Under the pieces are notes generated by a model, which was not told the DNA's origin, did no database searches, and saw only the letters and a program-made list of their open reading frames with translations. Source: Alphaproteobacteria bacterium (GTDB taxonomy: Bacteria; Pseudomonadota; Alphaproteobacteria; UBA8366; GCA-2717185). Taken from it: a DNA stretch of 5,879 nucleotides. The stretch is taken from assembly GCA_016764135.1 (NCBI GenBank), contig JAESSL010000259.1, positions 1 through 5,879 of the forward strand, in the 5' to 3' direction. The position numbers and the translations under genes were made by a program. Below are positions 1 through 5,445 of the stretch, piece after piece. Each line of letters starts with the position of its first letter. The first letter of the stretch is position 1.

Positions 1-1082
1 GGCGCGTCGTTCGAGACCATATCCCAGACTTGATCGGCGATGGCGCGATAGGCCTTTGCGTGCGGGCTGTCGGGTTGGGTGACGACAATTGGCTGGCCGC
101 TATCGGAGGTCTCGCGAATAACGAGGTCGAGCGGGATTTCGCCCAGAAAAGGAGTCCCCAGTTTTTCCGCCTCCGCGCGTGCGCCGCCATGGCTGAAGAT
201 ATCGCTGCGCTCCCCACAATGGGGGCAGTTGAAATAGCTCATATTTTCGACAATCCCCAAAACCGGCACTTCGACCTTGCGGAACATGTTCAGTCCCTTG
301 CGGGCGTCCAGCAGGGCGATGTCCTGGGGCGTCGAGACGATAACAACGCCCGCCAGCGGCACGTCCTGCGACAGGCTGAGCTGGGCGTCGCCGGTGCCGG
401 GCGGCATGTCGACGATCATGATGTCCAGCTCGCCCCATTCGACGTCGCGCATCATCTGCTTCAACGCGCTCATCACCATCGGGCCGCGCCAGATCATCGG
501 CGTGTCTTCCGGTACGAGAAATCCCATGGACATGACTTTGACGCCGTAATTTTCCATCGGGACCAGACGCTGACCGTCCGGGCTTTCGGGGCGCCCCGTC
601 AATCCCATCATACGGGGCATGGATGGGCCATAAATATCGGCGTCCAGAATGCCCACCTGAAGTCCGGCAGCCGCCAGACCAAGCGCGATGTTGACCGCCG
701 TCGTGGATTTTCCGACGCCGCCTTTGCCGGACGCGATGGCGACGATATGCTTGACGCCGGGAACCATATCCTTGGTTCTGCCGCCCTGGGTTTGTTGTTG
801 CGGCGCGGCCTGCTGCGGCGCGGCGCCCGCTTCGTTATGCGCGGTCAGCACGGCGGTGACCGACAAAACGCCCGGCACCTTGTCGACGGCGTCTTCGGCG
901 GCTTGGCGGACCGGCTCAAACGCCTCGGCGCGCGCCGGATCGATTTCCAGCGCAAACCCGACATTGCCGTCCTTGACGACCATGCCGGAGACCATACCCA
1001 ATGATACGATATCCTTATTACTGGAGGGTTCGACGACGCTTTTCAGTGCATCGATTATTTGTTCTTCCGTAACCTGAGACAT
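1..1082 (-). CDS. apbC: Mrp/ApbC-family P-loop ATPase, Fe-S cluster carrier (3' end outside window)
   Basis: The protein is a cytosolic Mrp/NBP35-type ATPase. Members of this family bind an Fe-S cluster at a dimer interface and pass it to apo-proteins. 360 complete codons are visible. Residues 1 to about 80 match the small DUF59/MIP18-like N-terminal domain (MSQVTEEQIIDALKSV...). An Ala/Gln-rich linker follows at about 85-103. The ATPase domain starts near 110 and carries the deviant Walker A motif GKGGVGKST at 119-127, then DADIYGPS, a DMPPGTGD motif, and the family's CPHC cluster-binding motif with Cys286 and Cys289. The ATG at 1080-1082 is preceded by GGAG (minus strand, 1092-1095) at 9 nt spacing. 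The usual family length is about 350-380 residues, so the stop should lie just beyond the left edge. It is transcribed away from hflK, from the shared gap. The identification is firm. The symbol apbC (also called mrp) is by family, and client proteins cannot be inferred. Confidence 0.95.
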   Translation of the reverse strand, partial: MSQVTEEQIIDALKSVVEPSSNKDIVSLGMVSGMVVKDGNVGFALEIDPARAEAFEPVRQAAEDAVDKVPGVLSVTAVLTAHNEAGAAPQQAAPQQQTQGGRTKDMVPGVKHIVAIASGKGGVGKSTTAVNIALGLAAAGLQVGILDADIYGPSMPRMMGLTGRPESPDGQRLVPMENYGVKVMSMGFLVPEDTPMIWRGPMVMSALKQMMRDVEWGELDIMIVDMPPGTGDAQLSLSQDVPLAGVVIVSTPQDIALLDARKGLNMFRKVEVPVLGIVENMSYFNCPHCGERSDIFSHGGARAEAEKLGTPFLGEIPLDLVIRETSDSGQPIVVTQPDSPHAKAYRAIADQVWDMVSNDA

Positions 1083-1083
1083 C

Positions 1084-1114
1084 CTTGAAAACTCCAGTAA
1101 ACTGCCAATATTCA
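1084..1114 (+). promoter_or_regulatory. Candidate sigma-32 (heat-shock) type promoter toward hflK
   Basis: CTTGAAA begins at 1084. Exactly 17 nt after CTTG comes CCAATATTCA (1105-1114). The alphaproteobacterial heat-shock consensus as I recall it is CTTG, 17-18 nt, CYTATNTNNG. The upstream element matches fully, and 6 of the 8 specified positions of the -10 element match by eye excluding two mismatches. The -35 element abuts the start codon of the divergent Mrp gene. It would give an hflK leader of about 160 nt. This is a pattern match only. HflKC regulates the heat-shock-linked protease FtsH, so the assignment is plausible but unproven. Confidence 0.33.
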
Positions 1115-1136
1115 TATCTAGCGCACAGCCTTTCGT

Positions 1137-1165
1137 TTGCACGCTCGCGTCGGCTGGCCTATACG
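1137..1165 (+). promoter_or_regulatory. Candidate housekeeping promoter toward hflK
   Basis: TTGCAC (1137-1142) and TATACG (1160-1165) are separated by 17 nt, the optimal sigma-70-type spacing. The first three bases of the -35 and four of the six bases of the -10 agree with the consensus. The predicted transcript would start near 1172, about 108 nt before the hflK ATG. The match is moderate and unsupported by experiment. The divergent promoter for the Mrp gene must also lie in this 197-nt gap, but I could not pick a convincing one. Confidence 0.35.
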
Positions 1166-1279
1166 TGTGCTGATTTATATGGGATCGCAATTGGTGAAGG
1201 AAAGAACAACCTGAATCAGACGCGGACGCGATATATAAAGTCGCGGTTCTAAAAAGACGATTGGGAAGGGAAAACAAAT

Positions 1280-2407
1280 ATGCCTTGGTCAAATCAATCT
1301 GGCGGCGGCGGCGGCGGTGGTGGCGGTCAGGGGCCGTGGGGCTCTGGTGGCGGCGGCGGCGGTGGTTCGCAACAACCGCCCGACCTGGAAGAAATGTTCC
1401 GTAAAGGCCAGGATCGGCTGAAAAGCTTGATTCCCGGCGGCGGCGGCTCCGTGCTTGGCGTCTTTCTGGTGCTGGCGGTTGTCGTTGCAGTCTGGTTGGG
1501 CACGGGTCTGTACCGGGTCCAGGCGGATGAGCAGGGCGTCGTGATGATTTTCGGCAAGCCGGTCAATCTGACCGGGCCGGGACTGCATTACAATTTTCCC
1601 AGCCCCATCGGCGAAGTCATCAAACCCAAGGTGACGCGCCAGAACCGGGTTGATATCGGCTATCGCGGGTCGCCCGAACTGAACGAACGCGGCGTGGGCG
1701 CTCGGGATGTTCTGGAAGAAAGCCTTATTCTGACCGGCGATGAAAATATCGTCGATATGGATTTTGCAGTGTTGTGGCGCATCAGCAACGCGCAGGACTA
1801 CCTGTTTAATCTCCGGGATCCTGAATTGACGGTGAAAGTCGCGGCCGAAAGCGCAATGCGCGAAGTGGTCGGACAGGAAACCTTTGATCGCGCGGTGACC
1901 GTTGGCCGTAAGGATATCGAAGACAAAACGAAGACTCTGTTGCAGAGTATTCTGGACGAATACAAATCAGGCATCCTGATTGAAAACGTCAATCTGCAGA
2001 AATCGGATCCGCCGGGCGAAGTGCTCGACGCGTTTAATGACGTGCAACGAGCGCGACAGGACAGGATCAGACTGCAAAACGAAGCGGACGCTTACGCCAA
2101 CTCCATCGTGCCGGAAGCGCGCGGACTGGCGCAGAAAGACATCAGCGAGGCGGAAGCCTACCGGGAACAGCAAGTCCAGGAATCGCGCGGCGAAGCGGAT
2201 CGGTTTATATCGGTCTACAACGCCTACAAGGTGGCGCCGGAGGTCACTCGGAAGCGGATGTATCTGGAAACCATGGGCGAGGTTCTGGGTAAGGCGCGCA
2301 AGGTTATTATCGATCAGGATGGCGGCGGCAGCGGCGTTGTGCCGTACTTGCCCTTGCCTGAAGTTGATCGCGCACGCCGCGACAATAACGCGCAATCGGC
2401 GAATTAA
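1280..2407 (+). CDS. hflK: HflK, SPFH-family regulator subunit of the FtsH protease complex
   Basis: HflK pairs with HflC in a large membrane-anchored, periplasm-facing SPFH/prohibitin assembly that encloses FtsH and modulates its access to membrane substrates. The 375-residue product opens with a Gly-rich cytosolic tail (nine glycines at 8-16, seven at 23-29) and the typical QQPPDLEE segment. One transmembrane helix lies at about 57-77. The SPFH domain begins around YRVQADEQGVV (78 onward) with the family signature GPGLHYNFP (99-107). A charged, probably coiled-coil stretch spans about 250-310, and a conserved C-terminal part contains RKRMYLETM. The length suits the family. The ATG at 1280 is preceded by GGGAAGGG (1263-1270) at 9 nt. 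hflC starts 20 nt after the stop, so the two are surely co-transcribed. The glycine codons form a GGN microsatellite-like run. The identification is very secure. Confidence 0.97.
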   Translation: MPWSNQSGGGGGGGGGQGPWGSGGGGGGGSQQPPDLEEMFRKGQDRLKSLIPGGGGSVLGVFLVLAVVVAVWLGTGLYRVQADEQGVVMIFGKPVNLTGPGLHYNFPSPIGEVIKPKVTRQNRVDIGYRGSPELNERGVGARDVLEESLILTGDENIVDMDFAVLWRISNAQDYLFNLRDPELTVKVAAESAMREVVGQETFDRAVTVGRKDIEDKTKTLLQSILDEYKSGILIENVNLQKSDPPGEVLDAFNDVQRARQDRIRLQNEADAYANSIVPEARGLAQKDISEAEAYREQQVQESRGEADRFISVYNAYKVAPEVTRKRMYLETMGEVLGKARKVIIDQDGGGSGVVPYLPLPEVDRARRDNNAQSAN

Positions 2408-2427
2408 CGGGAACGGGAGATATCAAA

Positions 2428-3312
2428 ATGAACAGAACTGTTCTCGCAATCCTAGGGGTTGTCGTCATCGTCGTGGGTATTATCGCGTCGGGCTCAATGT
2501 ATACCGTGCATCAGGTGCAACAGGCGATCGTGCTGCAGTTTGGCGAACCCAAACGCGTGGTTCAGGAGCCGGGACTGCATTTCAAAAAGCCGTTTCTGGA
2601 AGACGTGATTTTCTACGACGCGCGTATCCTGGATCTGGACCCGCCGCAATTTGAAGTGCTTCTGAAAGACCGGAAGCGGATTATTGTGGACGCCTTCGCG
2701 CGGTATCGCATCGTCGATCCGTTGCTGTATTTCCAGCGTGTTCGCAATGAAGTCACCGCCCGCGATCGGTTGGGCAAGATCATCAACCCGTCGTTGCGAC
2801 GGGTGCTGGCGAAGGTCAATCTGGTGGACATTCTGTCGGACAAACGCGCCGGTATGATGGAGCGGATTCTGGCGGAAGTCGTGGACGATAGCCGGGGTCT
2901 GGGCATCGAGATTATCGATATCCGGATTGGTCGGACCGATCTGCCGGCGGAAACCAGTCAGGCGGTGTTTGGCCGGATGCGCACCGAGCGTGAACGTCAA
3001 GCCCGGGAGCTCCGTGCTGAAGGTAAGGAACAGGCGCAGAAAACCCGCGCGCGGGCCGATCGCGACAAGGTCGTTCTGCTTGCCGAGGCGAAACGGAAAT
3101 CCGAACAGCTTCGCGGTGAAGGCGATGGTGAGCGGAACCTCATTCTCGGCAGGGCCTATGGTCAGGATCCGGAATTCTTCCAGTTCTATAAATCTCTGGA
3201 TGAGTACAAAAAGGGTCTGATCGGGAACGATACGACGATGGTCCTGTCGCCGGACAGCGACTTTTTCCGGTACTTCCGCAGTATTGATGGCGTGTCGAAA
3301 GACCGGAAATAG
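2428..3312 (+). CDS. hflC: HflC, SPFH-family partner of HflK in the FtsH regulator complex
   Basis: HflC is the second subunit of the HflKC complex that limits or channels substrate access to FtsH. The product is 294 residues, the usual size. It has an N-terminal signal-anchor helix at about 4-24, followed directly by the SPFH domain (VHQVQQAIVLQFGEP, then EPGLHFKKPF at 47-56). A highly charged helix-forming stretch runs from about 183 to 235 (RMRTERERQARELRAEGKEQ...), and the C-terminus has the MVLSPDSDFFRYF segment (271-283) common in HflC. It lacks the Gly-rich N-terminal extension of HflK, which separates the two paralogues. The ATG has a good ribosome site, GGGAGA at 2415-2420, 7 nt upstream. 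It is the middle gene of the hflK-hflC-DUF2065 cluster, with gaps of 20 nt before and 34 nt after it. No frameshift or missing region is seen. Confidence 0.97.
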   Translation: MNRTVLAILGVVVIVVGIIASGSMYTVHQVQQAIVLQFGEPKRVVQEPGLHFKKPFLEDVIFYDARILDLDPPQFEVLLKDRKRIIVDAFARYRIVDPLLYFQRVRNEVTARDRLGKIINPSLRRVLAKVNLVDILSDKRAGMMERILAEVVDDSRGLGIEIIDIRIGRTDLPAETSQAVFGRMRTERERQARELRAEGKEQAQKTRARADRDKVVLLAEAKRKSEQLRGEGDGERNLILGRAYGQDPEFFQFYKSLDEYKKGLIGNDTTMVLSPDSDFFRYFRSIDGVSKDRK

Positions 3313-3346
3313 CCAAGGTTCGACTGTGGCTCGGGGGTAAGCAAAG

Positions 3347-3532
3347 GTGTCCGATCTGTTTACGGCGCTGGCGCTTGTTCTGGTGATCGAGGGGGCGCTC
3401 TATGCGCTCTTCCCCGAAGCCATGCAGCGGATGATGGCGCAAGCGCTGGAAATGCCGCCGACCATGCTTCGCAATGGGGGATTGGTCGCGGCGGTCATCG
3501 GGTTCGCGGTTATCTGGTTCATCAAGTCTTAG
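3347..3532 (+). CDS. yjeT: DUF2065 (YjeT-like) small inner-membrane protein
   Basis: This 61-residue protein begins MSDLFTALALVLVIEGALYA, has two hydrophobic helices (about 4-20 and 43-59), and carries the LRNGGLVAAVIGFAVIW segment typical of DUF2065. The molecular function of the family is unknown. The start is GTG at 3347, preceded by a loose GGGGG (3333-3337) 9 nt upstream. No nearby ATG gives the conserved N-terminus. It lies 34 nt after hflC with no terminator between them, so it probably shares the hflKC transcript. In E. coli the DUF2065 gene yjeT also follows hflC, so the linkage spans distant proteobacteria and suggests a role tied to HflKC or FtsH. That role is inference from context. 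The protein is far too short to be a transporter. Confidence 0.88.
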   Translation: MSDLFTALALVLVIEGALYALFPEAMQRMMAQALEMPPTMLRNGGLVAAVIGFAVIWFIKS

Positions 3533-3581
3533 TGCATTAGCCGAGATATGCGCTGGTTCGCTGAGAATGCGGCCAAACTTG

Positions 3582-3611
3582 CCATAATTGGGCCAAAATA
3601 AGGAATTATGG
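3582..3611. repeat. Perfect 8-bp inverted repeat upstream of the protease gene
   Basis: CCATAATT (3582-3589) and AATTATGG (3604-3611) are exact reverse complements separated by 14 nt. As RNA the stem extends outward by two G-U type pairs and one A-U pair, to 11 bp. No T-run follows, so it is a poor intrinsic terminator for the upstream cluster. The axis-to-axis spacing of about 22 bp (two helical turns) would suit a dimeric regulator, but no such regulator is identified here. Confidence 0.6.
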
Positions 3612-3631
3612 TGACGATACGCGGCGGGTGA

Positions 3632-3660
3632 TTGACGGCGCAACGCGGTGGTCTCATATG
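3632..3660 (+). promoter_or_regulatory. Candidate housekeeping promoter for the Do protease gene
   Basis: TTGACG (3632-3637, five of six consensus bases) is followed after 17 nt by CATATG (3655-3660, three of six). The predicted start near 3667 leaves a leader of about 72 nt before the ATG at 3739. The -35 is good and the -10 weak. The 206-nt gap is long enough for the protease gene to have its own promoter. Confidence 0.38.
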
Positions 3661-3677
3661 GGGTTCTCGATGTTTGT

Positions 3678-3705
3678 GGAACCTGATTAGAGATTTCCGC
3701 CCGTC
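3678..3705 (+). promoter_or_regulatory. Weak candidate ECF-sigma (EcfG/sigma-E-like) promoter for the Do protease gene
   Basis: GGAACC at 3678-3683 resembles the -35 element GGAAC used by EcfG-type general-stress and sigma-E-type envelope-stress factors, and CGTC at 3702-3705 resembles the EcfG -10 CGTT. The predicted start near 3712 would sit about 27 nt before the ATG, a sensible distance. The 19-nt gap is at or beyond the long end for these factors, so this is only a candidate. Confidence 0.2.
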
Positions 3706-3738
3706 TTTGGCCCGACATTATGAATACGGAGAATTAGA

Positions 3739-5262
3739 ATGGTACGTACGGCGCGACAAATTCCAAATTCTGGCCGGGTGCATCCGGCGCACCTGGCGCA
3801 TCCGATGCACATAACCGCGTGGTTTGGCGCGATTTCACTTTTTCTGGCGCTTTTCTGGTTACCAGTTCAGGCCGATGCGCGCGGCGCGCCGGAAAGTTTT
3901 GCGGATCTGGTGGAAAAACTGTCCCCCGCCGTCGTTAACATTTCCACGACGCAAAAAATCAAAGCCAGCGCTCAGCATGGCGGGGAAGACCCGTCCTTTG
4001 AATTTCCACCGGGATCGCCGTTCCGCGATTTCTTCGACAAATTCAACAAGCGCGGCGGTCAACCGCAACGCCGGGCGACGTCGCTTGGATCCGGTTTCAT
4101 CATCAGCGCCGATGGTCTGGTCGTGACCAACAATCATGTTATCGAATCCGCCGACAAGATCTCCGTGACCTTGCAGGACGGTGAAAAGTTTGACGCGAAA
4201 CTTCTGGGTCGGGATGCAAAAACCGATTTGGCGCTGCTGAAAATCGAATCAGATCATAAACTGGCGTTTGTAAATTTTGGCGATTCCGATAAGGCGCGCG
4301 TCGGCGACTGGGTGATCGCCATCGGCAATCCGCTGGGTCTCGGCGGCACGGTGACGGCGGGCATCGTATCCGCACGGGGTCGCGACATCCGGTCTGGTCC
4401 CTATGACGATTTCCTTCAGACCGACGCCCCTATCAATAAAGGTAATTCCGGCGGCCCTCTGTTCGACATGAACGGCGAGGTCATTGGCATCAACACCGCA
4501 ATTTTGTCGCCATCCGGCGGCAGTATCGGGATCGGGTTTTCGGTGCCGTCCAACCTTGCGATGAATGTGATCGAGCAATTGCGCGAGTTCGGCACGACTA
4601 AACGCGGTTGGCTGGGCGTGCAGATTCAAACGGTGACGCCAGAAATCGCCGAGGGGCTTGGGCTTGAGAAAGCGCGCGGCGCCTTGGTTGCGGGCGTCAT
4701 GAACGATAGTCCGGCGGAGGCGGCCGGCATGAAAACTGGCGATGTCATCATCAACTTCAACAGCCGCGACGTCTCTGAATCGCGTCGTCTGCCCCGCATG
4801 GTGGCGGAGACCGCCGTGGGCAAAGACGTGTCTGTCCAGGTATGGCGCGACGGCAAGGAAGTATCGCTGACCGTGCGGTTGGGCGAATTGGAAAAGGTCG
4901 AAAAGGCGTCCTTGTCGACGCGCGGTAGTGGGCGAAAGAAATCCGCCGATTCCAGCCAGACTATCGATGAGTTGGGAATGGCGATGGCGGCAATCTCGCC
5001 GAAGCTGCTGGAGAAATTCAATATCGACGCGGATGCGAAGGGCGTCGTGATTACCGACATCAAAAAAGACAGCGACGCGGCGGAAAAACGTCTGCGTCCC
5101 GGCGATGTAATTGTTGAAGTCAATCAGGAGCCGGTTAAAACGCCTGGCGACGTCGCAAGGCTCGTCGAGTCGGCGAAAGAGAAAGGTCGGCGCATGGTGT
5201 TGTTGCTGGTCGATCAGGACGGCGACATGCGCTTTATCCCGGTTCGCATTGGTGACGGATAA
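3739..5262 (+). CDS. degP: Do/HtrA-family periplasmic serine endoprotease (DegP/DegQ/MucD-like) with two PDZ domains
   Basis: This is a secreted, ATP-independent protease and probable chaperone that degrades misfolded envelope proteins. The product is 507 residues. An N-terminal signal peptide has its hydrophobic core at about 27-43 and probable cleavage after ADA (45-47). The trypsin-like domain spans about 52-280 with an intact triad: His133 in TNNHVIE, Asp163 in KTDLALL, and Ser237 in GNSGGPL. PDZ1 (about 288-382, starting RGWLGVQIQ) and PDZ2 (about 408-500) follow, separated by a polar linker rich in Ser, Lys and Arg. I see no cysteine, so it lacks the E. coli DegP disulfide and is more DegQ/MucD-like. 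The symbol degP is by family. The ATG at 3739 has GGAG (3728-3731) at 7 nt. The alternative Met23 gives a more compact signal peptide but has no ribosome site. The gene follows hflKC, consistent with an envelope quality-control locus, but probably has its own promoter. Confidence 0.95.
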   Translation: MVRTARQIPNSGRVHPAHLAHPMHITAWFGAISLFLALFWLPVQADARGAPESFADLVEKLSPAVVNISTTQKIKASAQHGGEDPSFEFPPGSPFRDFFDKFNKRGGQPQRRATSLGSGFIISADGLVVTNNHVIESADKISVTLQDGEKFDAKLLGRDAKTDLALLKIESDHKLAFVNFGDSDKARVGDWVIAIGNPLGLGGTVTAGIVSARGRDIRSGPYDDFLQTDAPINKGNSGGPLFDMNGEVIGINTAILSPSGGSIGIGFSVPSNLAMNVIEQLREFGTTKRGWLGVQIQTVTPEIAEGLGLEKARGALVAGVMNDSPAEAAGMKTGDVIINFNSRDVSESRRLPRMVAETAVGKDVSVQVWRDGKEVSLTVRLGELEKVEKASLSTRGSGRKKSADSSQTIDELGMAMAAISPKLLEKFNIDADAKGVVITDIKKDSDAAEKRLRPGDVIVEVNQEPVKTPGDVARLVESAKEKGRRMVLLLVDQDGDMRFIPVRIGDG

Positions 5263-5277
5263 ATTGGCGACGGTTAA
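5248..5277 (+). repeat. 15-bp tandem duplication covering the protease stop codon
   Basis: Positions 5248-5262 and 5263-5277 are adjacent 15-bp units that differ at two positions. The first encodes the last four residues Ile-Gly-Asp-Gly plus TAA. The second, in the same frame, also reads Ile-Gly-Asp-Gly-TAA, and both differences are synonymous third-base changes. A partial third copy (ACTGGCG) follows. Readthrough of the first stop would add only five residues before the second stop (one in place of the TAA, then IGDG). Confidence 0.75.
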
Positions 5278-5313
5278 ACTGGCGCGAACATTCCACCCGG
5301 CAAAGGGCTCGGG

Positions 5314-5378
5314 TGGATTGGCCGGGTAAAGAGGTTGAGTAAATTAGCCAGGTAAATTAGCCGAATAAATTGGAACGG
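5314..5378. repeat. Degenerate 13-bp tandem repeat array, five units
   Basis: Reading in steps of 13 from 5314 gives TGGATTGGCCGGG, TAAAGAGGTTGAG, TAAATTAGCCAGG, TAAATTAGCCGAA and TAAATTGGAACGG. Units 3 and 4 share their first ten bases exactly, and unit 1 matches unit 3 at 9 of 13 positions. The last unit runs into the left arm of the terminator. The core TAAAYTRGC also occurs twice upstream, at 5260 and 5275, in the stop-codon duplication. No gene overlaps the array. Its function is unknown; local slippage or duplication is the simplest origin. Confidence 0.6.
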
Positions 5379-5406
5379 CGTCATTTTCATGGCGCCGTTT
5401 TAATTT
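5374..5406 (+). terminator. Rho-independent terminator after the Do protease gene
   Basis: AACGGCGTCA (5374-5383) pairs with TGGCGCCGTT (5390-5399) in a 10-bp stem with one G-U pair. A further T-A pair closes a 4-nt loop. A short T-run (5398-5401) and an AT-rich tail follow. It lies 111 nt after the protease stop and 45 nt before the transporter start, so it separates the two transcription units. The T-run is short, so some readthrough is possible. Confidence 0.75.
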
Positions 5407-5415
5407 AGGCGTAAA

Positions 5416-5438
5416 CTCCATCGTCCTCATTGATGGAG
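5416..5438 (+). promoter_or_regulatory. Hairpin overlapping the ribosome binding site of the MFS gene
   Basis: CTCCATC (5416-5422) and GATGGAG (5432-5438) form a perfect 7-bp stem with a 9-nt loop. The right arm contains GGAG (5435-5438), the ribosome binding site 7 nt before the GTG start at 5446. If transcribed, this stem would hide the site and lower translation initiation until opened. It resembles no riboswitch family I can name. Confidence 0.45.
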
Positions 5439-5445
5439 CGCCCGC

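Noticed and set aside
30..1004. 324-codon open frame on the plus strand opposite the Mrp gene
   Set aside because: It lies antisense to a clear, conserved P-loop ATPase and its translation is rich in Arg, His and Asp with no recognisable domain, as expected for a GC-rich shadow frame.
1203..1250. Nested short inverted repeats (AGAAC/GTTCT around CGCGA/TCGCG) in the hflK leader
   Set aside because: Both stems are only 5 bp with long unpaired stretches, so they are likely by chance.
1280..1380. Frameshift or assembly artefact in the GGN-rich start of hflK
   Set aside because: The frame stays open and the flanking residues (MPWSNQ before, QQPPDLEE after) are typical of HflK, so the glycine run is genuine coding sequence.
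1967..3000. Minus-strand open frames of 142 and 168 codons opposite hflK and hflC
   Set aside because: They are antisense to conserved SPFH genes, and their low-complexity Arg/His/Gln-rich translations are typical of shadows. There is no domain pattern.
3313..3346. Possible terminator or promoter between hflC and the DUF2065 gene
   Set aside because: There is no stem with a T-run and no promoter-like pair in the 34 nt; it reads as a plain intra-operon spacer.
3140..3718. 192-codon minus-strand open frame spanning the hflC end, the DUF2065 gene and the following gap
   Set aside because: Most of it is antisense to hflC and DUF2065, the product looks like nothing known, and it is rich in Arg, Ser and Pro. 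The DUF2065 call explains the region better.
3632..3814. 60-codon open frame just before and overlapping the protease start
   Set aside because: It overlaps the secure protease start in another frame, would occupy the promoter region and has no convincing ribosome site.
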